Source: Bacteroidota bacterium
Lineage (GTDB): Bacteria > Bacteroidota > Bacteroidia > B-17B0 > Aurantibacillaceae
NCBI GenBank assembly: GCA_023251755.1
Contig: JAHEYF010000040.1
Location: 1-37,693, forward strand
Direction: 5' to 3'
Length of the DNA stretch: 37,693 nt
This document shows positions 25,437-34,957 of this stretch, piece by piece. How positions within the stretch are numbered: position 1 is the first letter of the stretch; each line of letters opens with the position of its first letter. A program made the translations under genes and the position numbers. The notes under the pieces were generated by a model. That model had not been told where the DNA came from and did not search any database. It saw only the letters and a list, made by a program, of their open reading frames with translations.

Positions 25437-27842
25437 ATGACGATCAATTTAAAAACAAAATTATTTACAGCAGCGGTAATTTTTTTGCATTGCACAACAC
25501 TGGCCCAACATACTGTTTCAGGCCTTGTGTTGGATAAAACAACAAAAACTGCTTTGCCTTATGTGAGCATTGTTTTAAAAACTGCAAAAGATTCTGTGTT
25601 TGTTTTAGGAACGGTAAGCAACGAGGAAGGAAGGTATACACTTTCATCCATAAAGGAAGGAAACTACACCTTGTCCATTTCTTACATGGGTTACAACACT
25701 ACTAAACAAAGCGTATTAGTGGGGCACTTAAGTGAGTTTTTAGATTTGGGAACAAGTGAACTGCAGGCCGATGCAACAACACTAAACGAAGTTACTGTAA
25801 ATGGAAAGCAGGATGAAGTGGCAGGAAAAATGGATAAAAAAACCTTTAAGGTAGAGGACAACGTCAGCCAGAGTGGTGGTTCTGTTTTACAGGCGATGCA
25901 AAACCTGCCTGGACTTACTGTTCAGGAAGGCAAAGTACAACTGAGAGGAAGTGATAAAATTACGGTGTTGGTGGATGGCAAACAAACCGCTTTAACCGGT
26001 TTTGGAAATCAATCGGGGCTCGATAATATACCTGCATCGGCCATCGAAAAAATAGAAATCATCAACAACCCTTCTTCAAAATACGATGCCAATGGCAATG
26101 CCGGTATCATCAACATTGTTTATAAAAAAAACCAGCAGGAAGGTTTTAACGGAAAAATAAGTCTGTCTTCGGGTCTGGGTGCTTTGGGAATAAAAAGGGA
26201 AAACCTGCCGACTATAAGGCCACAGTTTCAATACACCCCGAAGGGAAACCCTTCTCTTTCGCTGAACTACCGTAAAAAAAATGTGAACGTATTTTTTCAG
26301 GGCGATTACCTCTATACACAAACATTAAATAAAAATGAATTTGTAGAACGTATTTACGACAATGGAGATACTATTCAGCAACAAACCAAACGCAACAGGA
26401 CAACCACTATTGGTACGGCGAAATCGGGACTTGACTGGAACATAAACGAAAGTAACCTGTTCACGCTTTCCTGTTTGTTCAGCAGCGAAAAAATTCTTGA
26501 CAATGGGGACGAACCTTTTTTTAATGCCAACCTATCGGAAAGAAAACGTTTGTGGAAATTTTTGGAAGACGAATTAAAAACCACTGTTACAGCCAGCACA
26601 GGTTATGAGCATAAATTTAAACAGGCCGGGCATAAATTAAATATTGGATTCAATTACACCTTTCACAGGGAAGATGAAAAATATTTTTTTGACAATATAA
26701 TGCCCACTTTCACAGGCCGCGACGCCTTTAAGTTAATTTCTGATGAGCACGTGGCAGATTTAAACGTAGACTATATCCGTCCGTTTAAATACGGGCACGT
26801 GGAGGCCGGGCTTAAATTCCGCCGAAGGGTGATCCCGACCAATATGTTGTTTATTCCGGGTTTAAATTCACCCCTTGATACCAACGCAGGTGGTTGGGCT
26901 ACTTATGCCGAAACAATTCCTGCTTTGTACGCGAATTATGTGCTTGAAAATAATTTGTTTGAATTAGAAGCCGGCTTAAGGGCTGAGTATGTGGATTTGC
27001 AATACAAAGTGAACCCCAACCACAACACTTATAAAAGCAATGGTTACAGCTATACACAACCTTTTCCGAACCTAAGGCTGGCTTATAAAATTAACGACAG
27101 AAACAAACTCTCCCTTTTTTATAATCGTCGGGTTGACAGGCCCAATGAAGTTGACATCCGCATTTTTCCTAAATACGATGATGCAGAAATTATTAAAATC
27201 GGGAACCCGGCTTTGCGCCCGCAGTTTACCAACTCACTTGAATTAGGGTATAAAACAAGTTATAAGAAAGGGTATTTTTATTCCGCACTTTACCACCGCA
27301 TTGCAGATGGAACCATTACCCGCATAGGCAGTACCGACAGCAGTAATTTAATTTATTCCATTATGCAAAATGCAGGACGAAGTTATAATACCGGTATTGA
27401 ACTGGTGCTATCGCAGGAGCTGGCAAAATGGTTTTCATTCAACTTTAATTTGAATGGGTACTACAATAAAATTGAAGCCTTTACCATTGTAAATAAATAC
27501 CCTGTAACAAATACGTTTACCGCCCAAAAACAGGAAAAGTATTCTGGTAATGCAAAACTGAATTGTATGTTTAAATTCAGTAACAACATTACTGCCCAGT
27601 TAACCGGAATATACCTGGCTCCGGATATTATTCCACAAGGCCAGATCGGGCAACGTTTTTCATGCGACGCCGGTATAAAAAAGGGAATACAAAAAGGCAA
27701 GGGAGAAGTGTTTTTAAACGCGACTGATCTTTTTAACACCATGAAGATTAAAAAAGAAGTGCAGGGTGCAGGTTTTAAATACAGCAGTACCGATTATTAC
27801 GAAACGCAGGTTATCAGACTTGGCTACACCTATAAATTTTAA
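25437..27842 (+). CDS. TonB-dependent receptor-like outer-membrane protein with carboxypeptidase-regulatory domain
   Basis: An 801-residue protein. Signal peptide about residues 1-24 (ending TTLAQ). A carboxypeptidase-regulatory-like beta domain at about 27-110 (SGLVLDKTTKTALPYVSIVL, SISYMGY). A plug domain at about 130-235 (VLQAMQNLPGLTVQEGKVQL, ITVLVDGKQTALTG, IEKIEIINNPSSKYDANGNA, GIINIVYKK). Then an outer-membrane barrel to the C-terminal Phe (RLGYTYKF). This matches the OMP_b-brl_3 type, which lacks a clear N-terminal TonB box extension. The substrate is unknown, and no SusD-like partner is adjacent, so polysaccharide uptake is not indicated. Monocistronic by context. Confidence 0.9.
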   Translation: MTINLKTKLFTAAVIFLHCTTLAQHTVSGLVLDKTTKTALPYVSIVLKTAKDSVFVLGTVSNEEGRYTLSSIKEGNYTLSISYMGYNTTKQSVLVGHLSEFLDLGTSELQADATTLNEVTVNGKQDEVAGKMDKKTFKVEDNVSQSGGSVLQAMQNLPGLTVQEGKVQLRGSDKITVLVDGKQTALTGFGNQSGLDNIPASAIEKIEIINNPSSKYDANGNAGIINIVYKKNQQEGFNGKISLSSGLGALGIKRENLPTIRPQFQYTPKGNPSLSLNYRKKNVNVFFQGDYLYTQTLNKNEFVERIYDNGDTIQQQTKRNRTTTIGTAKSGLDWNINESNLFTLSCLFSSEKILDNGDEPFFNANLSERKRLWKFLEDELKTTVTASTGYEHKFKQAGHKLNIGFNYTFHREDEKYFFDNIMPTFTGRDAFKLISDEHVADLNVDYIRPFKYGHVEAGLKFRRRVIPTNMLFIPGLNSPLDTNAGGWATYAETIPALYANYVLENNLFELEAGLRAEYVDLQYKVNPNHNTYKSNGYSYTQPFPNLRLAYKINDRNKLSLFYNRRVDRPNEVDIRIFPKYDDAEIIKIGNPALRPQFTNSLELGYKTSYKKGYFYSALYHRIADGTITRIGSTDSSNLIYSIMQNAGRSYNTGIELVLSQELAKWFSFNFNLNGYYNKIEAFTIVNKYPVTNTFTAQKQEKYSGNAKLNCMFKFSNNITAQLTGIYLAPDIIPQGQIGQRFSCDAGIKKGIQKGKGEVFLNATDLFNTMKIKKEVQGAGFKYSSTDYYETQVIRLGYTYKF

Positions 27843-28041
27843 ACCACTATTTTGAAAATTTTGGTTTTCATATATACTTTTTTATACTAAAATGATTAAT
27901 ACGAAAAGTTGAACATGATTTTATTTGGTATAATTTCATTGCGCCCGGGTAGAATATAACATGAACTGACAAATGAAATCAGTGAACCGCAAAGCTTATA
28001 TTTCCTGATATTTACTACGCAGAATAAGCGAAATATCTTTT

Positions 28042-28049
28042 TATCTTTG
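28042..28049 (+). promoter_or_regulatory. -7 promoter box of the subtilase gene (TATCTTTG)
   Basis: TATCTTTG is an exact TAnnTTTG match, 24 bases before the chosen ATG at 28074. A TTG within it could be mistaken for a start codon. The -33 element is unclear. Confidence 0.55.
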
Positions 28050-28073
28050 AGTGATAAAACCTATACTCACCAA

Positions 28074-30350
28074 ATGAAAAAAAATTATTCGCTTTTTATT
28101 CTGCTTTCTTTTTTTGTATTGCCGCTACTGGCACAAAACAAATCAGAGCTCAAACCTAAGTTATCGACACTTACAAAAAAATACCTTCACGACCTTCAGG
28201 TTTCGAAGAAAAAAAACGAAGCCCCTGCCGGGTATCTTTATAAAAAAAGTAATACGGGCCAGGTATACATAAGTGCGTTGATAAAAGTAAGCAATGCTGT
28301 GCAGGCCGAACAACAATTAAAATTGATAGGGGCGAAGGTAGGGACCAAAGCAGGGAATATATGGACTGTACAGGTACCTTACAACAAAGCCCTTGAGTTT
28401 ACACAAATACCTGGTATTTCTTACATTCAATTAGACGAGCCTGTGGCTCCCAAGCTCGACGTCGCACGGAAAACCACACGTGTTGATTCAGTTCAAAACG
28501 GAATTAATTTACCCCTGAAATACAGTGGTAAAGGAGTAATTGTGGGTGTGATTGATTTTGGGTTTGATTACAACCACCCAACTTTTTATGATACCCTGCA
28601 TGCAAAATACCGGATTAAACGGGTGTGGGAACACAACATCAACGGAACACCACCGGCTGGTTACACCTATGGTCATGAAATTACAGATACCCTTTTAATA
28701 AAAGCACAGGGAACCGATAATGCTTTACAGGCACATGGTACCGCAGTTGCCGGATTAGCGGCAGGTTCCGGTTATGGAAGCAATACAGTAAACAGCCGTT
28801 TCAGGGGAATGGCTTACGAAGCCGACCTTGTTTTGGTTGGTGTCCGACGCGATTCTATTTCCACCCAATGGCTCCAGGGAAGTTTTACGGATTTTTTGGA
28901 TGGCATTAATTATATTTTTAATTATGCGACTGCTGTCGGGAAACCCTGCGTTGTAAACATCAGCTGGGGTTCTCAGTCAGGGCCGCACGATGGAAGCACC
29001 TTGTTTAACCAGGCCTGTAACAACCTTACCGGCCCGGGAAAAATATTGGTGATGAGTGCCGGCAATGAAGGTGAAGAAAAAATCCACCTGTCTAAAACAT
29101 TTACACCCACCGATACAACAATCAGTACATTTCTTACTTTCAGTGCGCAGACCTATAAAAGAACCTGGGTAGACATTTGGGGCGATCCAGGAAAAACTTT
29201 TTGTGGCAAGGTGACTTTGTTCCACAATAACCTTGCAGGCACTACCACAAATTATATTTGCATCGACGATTCTATACACGATAAGCTACTTATAAGTGCA
29301 AACGGACAGGACACTTGTTTTGTTCAGTTTATTACTGCGGCGGCGGAACAGAATGGCAAACCGCACATGACTATAGACATCTACAACAAAGCGACCGACA
29401 GTGTAAACGTTTCAATTGAAGGAAACGATGGAAACATACACGTGTGGAATGAATATTATTATTACGGTTACACCTATCATTACCAGAGTGCATTCAGCAA
29501 CCTGGCCCAAACCTGGGCAGTAAGCGGTAATGTTACCAGTACGGTAAGCGACATGGGTGCAGCCGATTCTGTTTTATTGGTGGGGGCTTATGCCTCAAAA
29601 GTTAATTTCACCGACATCAATGGAAACGCCTGGACTTATTCAGGTTATGTACAGGCCGGAAAATTAGTTCCTTTTTCGAGCCGCGGGCCAATGATTGACG
29701 GGAGAATAAAACCAGACATTACCGCTCCCGGACTTACCATTGCCACTTCCTCAAGTTCATACAGCACGGCTTATACCCCAACAGGCTCAAACAGCGCATT
29801 AACCATTAGTGCTTACGTTGATCCGGTGTTGAACAAAACATTTTATTATTCCGAGTTCAGCGGGACATCGGCTTCCGCACCGGCCGCATCGGGTATTGTA
29901 GCCTTGTTGTTGCAGGCTAAGCCCAGCCTTGGCCCCGGGGAAGTACAAAATGTACTCGCCACAACCGCCATTAAAGATGCCAATACAGGTGCAATTCCAG
30001 TAGCCGGCAACAACAACTGGGGGCATGGAAAAATTAATGCTTATGGAGCCATGAAAGCAGTACTGGGAATTACAGGTATTTATAATTATACCGGTGAGAA
30101 ATTAAGCTGCGAATTGTTTCCGAACCCGGCTAAGGGTTTGTTTACCATTACTTACAACAGTGATAAAAAAAGTGATCTTCAACTTGAAGTGTATAACATG
30201 AGCGGGGCTTTGGTGTTATCTGAAAACTGGTCAGCTACCAATGGTCTTAATGTACGCCCGGTTGATTTATCCGATAGTTCAAAAGGCGTATACCTTGTAA
30301 GGGTTTCTTCGGCACAGGGTTTTGTTACTATAAAAACGGTGTTGGAGTAA
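28074..30350 (+). CDS. S8 family serine peptidase (subtilase) with T9SS type A sorting domain
   Basis: A 758-residue secreted protease. The ATG at 28074 opens the signal peptide MKKNYSLFILLSFFVLPLLA. A propeptide-like region precedes the catalytic domain. The triad is visible: D161 in VGVIDFGFDYNHP, H221 in AHGTAVAGLAAGSG and S599 in FSGTSASAPAASGI. The oxyanion Asn is in MSAGNEG. The H-S distance (378 residues) is long, reflecting an inserted beta domain (about 350-490). The C-terminal type A sorting domain (ELFPNPAKGLFTI ... KGVYLVRV) directs T9SS export. Substrate unknown. It is followed after 26 bases by another T9SS type A protein, so the two may be co-expressed. Confidence 0.94.
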   Translation: MKKNYSLFILLSFFVLPLLAQNKSELKPKLSTLTKKYLHDLQVSKKKNEAPAGYLYKKSNTGQVYISALIKVSNAVQAEQQLKLIGAKVGTKAGNIWTVQVPYNKALEFTQIPGISYIQLDEPVAPKLDVARKTTRVDSVQNGINLPLKYSGKGVIVGVIDFGFDYNHPTFYDTLHAKYRIKRVWEHNINGTPPAGYTYGHEITDTLLIKAQGTDNALQAHGTAVAGLAAGSGYGSNTVNSRFRGMAYEADLVLVGVRRDSISTQWLQGSFTDFLDGINYIFNYATAVGKPCVVNISWGSQSGPHDGSTLFNQACNNLTGPGKILVMSAGNEGEEKIHLSKTFTPTDTTISTFLTFSAQTYKRTWVDIWGDPGKTFCGKVTLFHNNLAGTTTNYICIDDSIHDKLLISANGQDTCFVQFITAAAEQNGKPHMTIDIYNKATDSVNVSIEGNDGNIHVWNEYYYYGYTYHYQSAFSNLAQTWAVSGNVTSTVSDMGAADSVLLVGAYASKVNFTDINGNAWTYSGYVQAGKLVPFSSRGPMIDGRIKPDITAPGLTIATSSSSYSTAYTPTGSNSALTISAYVDPVLNKTFYYSEFSGTSASAPAASGIVALLLQAKPSLGPGEVQNVLATTAIKDANTGAIPVAGNNNWGHGKINAYGAMKAVLGITGIYNYTGEKLSCELFPNPAKGLFTITYNSDKKSDLQLEVYNMSGALVLSENWSATNGLNVRPVDLSDSSKGVYLVRVSSAQGFVTIKTVLE

Positions 30351-30376
30351 TAGTTAAAACTTATATATGCATCTGA

Positions 30377-32104
30377 ATGAAAAGTAGAGCCATTCATATT
30401 GTTTTGCTGCTGTTGAATTGTTCAGCTTCAACCTGGGCTACCAGTTATTTTGTTGACAATGTGAATGGCAATGACAATTACAATGGCTTAACAGTTTCTA
30501 CGGCCTGGCAAAGTTTATCAAAAGTGAATGCGTTTTCTTATCAGCCGGGCGATAGCATACTTTTTAAAAGAGGAGGCCAGTGGAGGGGGCAACTCATTCC
30601 TAAAAGCGGAACAGTTGCGGCCTACATTACGTATGCCGATTATGGAACAGGTCAAAAACCACAATTGTTAGGCTCGGTAAATGTGTCTGGCAACAGCCAA
30701 TGGATTGATGAAGGAGGAAACATCTGGCGTAGTGCACAATCAAGCCCGATTGATATTGGTAATCTTATTTTTAACGGGGCCACAGGTTTTGGTAGCAAAA
30801 AATGGACTGCCTCACAATTACTGACACAAGGCGATTACTGGTGGGATGAATCAGGAACACAAACTGTAAAAATATACTCCACTTTAAATCCTGCAAACTA
30901 CTATTCTGATATTGAAGCTGCAATAGGAACTTTTATAGTCTATATACAGCAGGGTTCCTATATTGTGTTGAAAAACCTGGCCTGCAAATATGGTGCGGCA
31001 GATGGCATTGAGTTAAGAAACGCACACCATATCATTATCAGTGATTGCGAATTATCTTATATAGGCGGCTGCAAACTAATCAACCAGGTAAGGTATGGAG
31101 GGGGTATACAGTTTTGGGCAAACAGCAACAACAATATAGTAGAACGTTGTAAAATTTGGGAAATATACGATGATGCCATTACAAATCAGGGAAATTCAAG
31201 TGCAGGCGGAACGCTGCAACAATACAAACTTTATTTCAGGAACAATATAATATGGAATTGTTCTGAATCATCATTCTGCTTCTTCATTCAGCCTGCAATT
31301 GTAAACGGTTCGTTTATGAAAAACATCTATTTTGAAAACAACACCTGTGTAAATGCCGGCGGAGGCTGGGCGGCAAATCAGCGACCGGATCTCAAAGGTT
31401 TTCAGGTTTATTGCAGTGCAAATACGGCAGCTACAGATTCTGTCTTTATCCGGAATAATATTTTTTATAAATCGCGCTGCGTATTTTTTGTTGACAATAG
31501 TGCTGTGCAAACGCTGGCCTTCACAAACAGCGATTACAATTGCTGGTATCCACGAAACACAACAGATACTGTTGTTGCCTTGTGGACAAATACCTCGCTC
31601 AATGTATGGACAGCAAACCAGTTTACAAATTATCAAACAACAACGAACAGGGAGCTTCATTCGTTTATCAGCAACCCTTTGTTGGTAAACCCAGGCAACA
31701 ACGATTATTACCCGGCACCAAATTCCCCTTGTATAGATGCAGGAACAAATACTGGAATCACAACTGATTTTGCTTTGAACCCAAGGCCACAAAACGGGAA
31801 TTACGATATGGGGGCTTATGAATATTTAAGCGGAACTATTGGGACAACAGAAAACAAAAATGAGGATGATGTTTTGCGCATTTATCCTAATCCGAACACA
31901 GGCTTGTTTACCGTTGAAGGAACAGCCGCACAAACAGAAATAAGAATCTACAATAGTATTGGGAGCATGGTGTTTACAACAACAATAACAAATAAACAAT
32001 GCACCATAGACCTTTCAGGCCAGGCTAAAGGACTTTATTTTGTTTCTGCCTTGAAAAACAGTCAGGAGATTCATACACAGAAGTTAATTATCCTAAAAGA
32101 ATGA
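30377..32104 (+). CDS. Right-handed parallel beta-helix protein with T9SS type A sorting domain
   Basis: A 575-residue exported protein. Signal peptide about residues 1-21. An N-terminal motif YFVDNVNGNDNYNGLTVSTA, typical of secreted beta-helix proteins, and then repeated short strands at about 150-440 with recurring NNI/ENN turns (FRNNIIWNCS, FENNTCVN, IRNNIFYKS). NSPCIDAGTN near residue 450 and PRPQNGNYDMGAYEY near 475 are the end motif of choice-of-anchor/polysaccharide-lyase-like helices. The type A tail (RIYPNPNTGLFTV ... KGLYFVSAL) follows. It could bind or cleave a polysaccharide, but no catalytic residues can be assigned. It lies 26 bases after the subtilase. Confidence 0.88.
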   Translation: MKSRAIHIVLLLLNCSASTWATSYFVDNVNGNDNYNGLTVSTAWQSLSKVNAFSYQPGDSILFKRGGQWRGQLIPKSGTVAAYITYADYGTGQKPQLLGSVNVSGNSQWIDEGGNIWRSAQSSPIDIGNLIFNGATGFGSKKWTASQLLTQGDYWWDESGTQTVKIYSTLNPANYYSDIEAAIGTFIVYIQQGSYIVLKNLACKYGAADGIELRNAHHIIISDCELSYIGGCKLINQVRYGGGIQFWANSNNNIVERCKIWEIYDDAITNQGNSSAGGTLQQYKLYFRNNIIWNCSESSFCFFIQPAIVNGSFMKNIYFENNTCVNAGGGWAANQRPDLKGFQVYCSANTAATDSVFIRNNIFYKSRCVFFVDNSAVQTLAFTNSDYNCWYPRNTTDTVVALWTNTSLNVWTANQFTNYQTTTNRELHSFISNPLLVNPGNNDYYPAPNSPCIDAGTNTGITTDFALNPRPQNGNYDMGAYEYLSGTIGTTENKNEDDVLRIYPNPNTGLFTVEGTAAQTEIRIYNSIGSMVFTTTITNKQCTIDLSGQAKGLYFVSALKNSQEIHTQKLIILKE

Positions 32105-32121
32105 AAAATTGATAGAAGTTT

Positions 32122-32754
32122 ATGGACAAAAACAAAATTGCAGTCGATGTATTTAATAAACTGGCAAGTGCATATCAGGACAAATTTATGGACGTGAATG
32201 GGTATGGCGATACCTTTGATTTTTTTTGCAACAGCATTAAAAAAGAAAATGCAGAAATATTGGAACTTGCCTGCGGCCCCGGTAATATCACGAAGTATTT
32301 GTTGCAAAAAAGACCGGACTTTAAAATCCTGGGAACCGACCTGGCCCCCAATATGATTGACCTGGCTAAACTGAATAACCCGACAGCTGAATTTCAACTG
32401 ATGGATTGCAGGGATTTAGAAAGAATTGAAAAAAAATACGAGGCCATTATGTGTGGTTTCTGTTTACCTTATTTGTCGAAAGAAGAAGCTGTGAAATTAA
32501 TAAAAGATTCTTCAATCGTATTAAAACCAAAAGGTTTGCTTTATATAAGCACCATGGAGGATGAATACAGCAAATCGGCTTTCAAAAAAGGAAGTGGTGG
32601 AGACGAAATATTTATGCATTACCACGAGGCTGGTTATTTGACGAATGCCTTAGAAGAAAATCAGTTTAAAATTTTAAAATTACAGCGCCAGGATTATCCA
32701 ATGCCGGATGGAACAACAGCAATAGATTTAATACTCATAGCAGAAAAGGAATAA
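32122..32754 (+). CDS. Class I SAM-dependent methyltransferase
   Basis: A 210-residue cytoplasmic methyltransferase. SAM motif I is ILELACGPGNITKYLL near residues 46-61, motif II-like ILGTDLAPNMIDLAK follows, then QLMDCRDLE and the post-motif GLLYISTMEDE. The substrate is unknown. It resembles small-molecule methyltransferases of the Methyltransf_25 type. It is 17 bases after the beta-helix gene but functionally unrelated, so transcription from its own promoter is possible. Confidence 0.9.
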   Translation: MDKNKIAVDVFNKLASAYQDKFMDVNGYGDTFDFFCNSIKKENAEILELACGPGNITKYLLQKRPDFKILGTDLAPNMIDLAKLNNPTAEFQLMDCRDLERIEKKYEAIMCGFCLPYLSKEEAVKLIKDSSIVLKPKGLLYISTMEDEYSKSAFKKGSGGDEIFMHYHEAGYLTNALEENQFKILKLQRQDYPMPDGTTAIDLILIAEKE

Positions 32755-32792
32755 ACCATAATAATCAGCTTATAAATTTTAAATATAAATTG

Positions 32793-33170
32793 ATGGCTAC
32801 AACTAAACCCAACAGTATTGACGAATATATCGCCAGCTTTCCGGAGGACATTCAGGGAATTTTGAAACGATTGAGGGCTACCATTAACAAAGCGGCCCCA
32901 ACGGCAGAAGAAAAGATCAGTTACGCCATGCCTGCGTTTAAATTGAATGGTATGTTGGTCTGGTTTGCAGCCCATTCCAAGCACATTGGTTTTTATCCGG
33001 GAGCAGCCGGCATTACAGCCTTTAAAAAAGAATTATCAGTGTATAAAGGAGCAAAAGGTTCTGTTCAGTTTCCATTTGAAAAGCCTTTGCCTGTTGGACT
33101 GATAAGTAAAATAGTAAAGTTCAGGGTAAGTGAAAATTTGAAAAAGGTCAAAATAAAAAACAAAAAATAG
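32793..33170 (+). CDS. DUF1801 family protein (YdhG-like)
   Basis: A 125-residue protein of the DUF1801 fold. It starts TKPNSIDEYIASFPEDIQGI and has the family segment EEKISYAMPAFKLNG, then HIGFYPGAAGI and VQFPFEKPLP. Some relatives (B. subtilis YdhG/Fra) are described as iron chaperones. That role is not shown here. The ATG at 32793 is used. A TTG directly before it is not needed. It is probably co-transcribed with the methyltransferase 38 bases upstream. Confidence 0.88.
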   Translation: MATTKPNSIDEYIASFPEDIQGILKRLRATINKAAPTAEEKISYAMPAFKLNGMLVWFAAHSKHIGFYPGAAGITAFKKELSVYKGAKGSVQFPFEKPLPVGLISKIVKFRVSENLKKVKIKNKK

Positions 33171-33214
33171 TGATGAGAATCCGTCACAATAAGCATTCAA
33201 CTTTAAACCACTAA

Positions 33215-33790
33215 GTTATCGAACCGAAAGCTATATTACTCCAACACTTTGAAAAGTTTATTCCGCTCAGTGATACTTTAAAGCTTGAATTAAGCAACAG
33301 GGTGAGTGTGAAAACTTATAAAAGGGGTGAACTTGTTCACAGTGCAGATACAATTTGTACGAAGAGTTTCTTTATTCAAAAAGGATTGCTTCGTACTTAT
33401 TTTATAAAAGACGGAAAGGAAATAAGCGAGTACTTTTGCAGTGAAGAAGAATGGGTCAACTCGCCCCGCAGCTTTATGCAGCGAATGCTGGACATCTATT
33501 ACATTGATGCGATTGAAAACACCGATGTGTTTTGTTTGCACGTAAACGACCTGGTGTACTTATTCGAAAACTTTCCGGAAATGGAACGTTATGCAAGGCT
33601 TTCAATGGGAACTCTATTTGGACATTTTATAGAACGCATCACCTCCATGCGGTTCACTACAGCAAAAGAAAAATACCAGCACTTTTGCAAGGCCTACCAA
33701 CACATTTACCACCGTATACCTTTGGGTATGACAGCCTCTTACCTGGGCATTACACAAGAAACATTAAGCAGGATCAGGGCCGAAAAATAA
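33215..33790 (+). CDS. Crp/Fnr family regulator without a standard start codon
   Basis: The first conventional start (GTG, 33302) would remove a conserved part: the upstream frame reads AILLQHFEKFIPLSDTLKLE from about 33230, the normal N-terminus of Bacteroidota Crp/Fnr proteins. The frame is open only back to 33215, after an in-frame TAA at 33212, and contains no ATG, GTG or TTG before 33302. Isoleucine ATA at 33233 sits where homologues would have Met. The cNMP-binding fold (SFFIQKGLLRTYFIKDGKEI) and the last helix MTASYLGITQETLSRIR are present, about 190 residues in all. It may use a rare start codon or be losing function. The ligand is unknown, and no arginine typical of cAMP binding was identified. 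Confidence 0.7.
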   Translation, partial: VIEPKAILLQHFEKFIPLSDTLKLELSNRVSVKTYKRGELVHSADTICTKSFFIQKGLLRTYFIKDGKEISEYFCSEEEWVNSPRSFMQRMLDIYYIDAIENTDVFCLHVNDLVYLFENFPEMERYARLSMGTLFGHFIERITSMRFTTAKEKYQHFCKAYQHIYHRIPLGMTASYLGITQETLSRIRAEK

Positions 33791-33794
33791 TTAT

Positions 33795-33808
33795 TTGATA
33801 TAGGTCAA
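33795..33808. promoter_or_regulatory. FNR/HcpR-like imperfect palindrome TTGAT-ATAG-GTCAA
   Basis: TTGA-N6-TCAA, one base off the full FNR palindrome. It lies between the Crp/Fnr gene and the hydrolase start at 33856. Its distance to a possible -7 box (TAAGTTTT, 33816) is short, so it could act as an operator rather than an activator site. Confidence 0.4.
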
Positions 33809-33855
33809 AACTTATTAAGTTTTGAATGCTCAACTTTACAAAAAAAAATAAAACC

Positions 33856-34707
33856 ATGAGCCGTATCAACTTCTTTAGAATTGCAATAGCAGGATTTTTT
33901 ATAATTGCATCCTCCAACTCTTTTTCACAGCTCCTATTAACTACCCCACATGTAGACAGCCGCTTGTACCTGGGGAAAGGCAAAAACCAGGCTTTAATTG
34001 TGGGATTGGGAGGCTCGGAAGGGGGCAATGCCTGGGCAAGCGAGTATTGGAAAAAAACAAGGGACCAGTTTATTGAAAAAGGATACGCCTTTTTAGCCAT
34101 TGCTTATTTTGGGGCAAAAGGAACACCCGATACCCTGGACCGCATATCCATAGAGAATGTTCACAATGCAATTGCAGAGGCGGCTAAAAATAGCCAGGTA
34201 GATAAAAACAGAATAGCCATTGTTGGTGGCTCAAGAGGCGCTGACCTGGCCCTGCTGTTAGGGAGTTACTACAAAGACATCAAGTGTGTTGTTGCCATTG
34301 TGGCAAGTAACGTTACTTTCCCCGGAAACACAAACCACTTCACTACTTCCACCTGGACCTGGAAAAATAAAGAGCTTCCGTTTGTCCCTGTCAATGAAGA
34401 AGCGGTTCCGTTTTTAATGAAAGGGGATTTAAGAGGAACATTTGAAATGATGTTGAAAGACAGTATAGCAGAAGAAAAAGCAATTATAAAAGTTGAAAAC
34501 ATTAAGGGCCCGGTTTTTTTAATTTCTGCAACCAAAGATGAAATATGCCCTTCAACGCCAATGGCTGAAAAGATGATTGCCCGGCTGAAAAACAACAATT
34601 TTAACTATTACAATGAACACATTGCTATTGAAGGTGGGCACACAGCACCATTAAAACATTTCGATGTGATTTTTACTTTCCTCGAAAAACATTTCCCGGT
34701 TAAATAA
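33856..34707 (+). CDS. Alpha/beta hydrolase, BAAT C-terminal/dienelactone-hydrolase-like
   Basis: A 283-residue exported hydrolase. The signal peptide is about residues 1-25 (ends SNSFSQ). The ATG at 33856 is chosen because the upstream ATG at 33826 adds a Lys-rich prefix before the signal. The nucleophile elbow is GGSRGADLA with S126, followed by D228 in SATKDEICPS and H262 in EGGHTAP, a complete catalytic triad. The layout fits acyl-CoA thioesterase/BAAT_C-type hydrolases, but a periplasmic location argues against a CoA substrate and the true substrate is unknown. It lies 65 bases after the Crp/Fnr gene and could be its target. Confidence 0.85.
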   Translation: MSRINFFRIAIAGFFIIASSNSFSQLLLTTPHVDSRLYLGKGKNQALIVGLGGSEGGNAWASEYWKKTRDQFIEKGYAFLAIAYFGAKGTPDTLDRISIENVHNAIAEAAKNSQVDKNRIAIVGGSRGADLALLLGSYYKDIKCVVAIVASNVTFPGNTNHFTTSTWTWKNKELPFVPVNEEAVPFLMKGDLRGTFEMMLKDSIAEEKAIIKVENIKGPVFLISATKDEICPSTPMAEKMIARLKNNNFNYYNEHIAIEGGHTAPLKHFDVIFTFLEKHFPVK

Positions 34708-34748
34708 ACTAACAGAACCAGCTCACTTTTAAAATTTTACTTTTCGAT

Positions 34749-34778
34749 AAAAAGCGTTTAATTTTTAAACGCTTTTTT
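34749..34778 (+). terminator. Rho-independent terminator of the hydrolase gene
   Basis: AAAAAGCGTTTAA and TTAAACGCTTTTTT form a 13-pair stem with a 3-base loop and end in a T run, 41 bases after the stop. The A-T symmetry could let it work in both directions. Confidence 0.85.
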
Positions 34779-34936
34779 AATTTGAGTCAATCGGTAACAT
34801 TCAAACCGGTTCAACTTCCTTTGCTGACATTAATTTTCACTACGTCATTTTTCAGGTGAAATACCTCATAAAGTGCATAACAGAAGCGGTTTACTGGAAC
34901 TACCTGAAATAGTCTGATTGTAAAAAAAAATAAAAA

Positions 34937-34957
34937 TATCCCCTAAAATGGGGGATA
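34937..34957. other. Small hairpin TATCCCC / GGGGATA
   Basis: A 7-pair perfect stem with a 7-base loop in the spacer before the second Crp/Fnr gene. No T run follows, so it may be an operator or RNA structure of unknown role. Confidence 0.35.

Noticed and set aside
27843-28041. Weak GAAAA/TTTTC hairpin after the TonB-type receptor as terminator
   Set aside because: Stem of five A-T-rich pairs only; it could form by chance in such AT-rich DNA.
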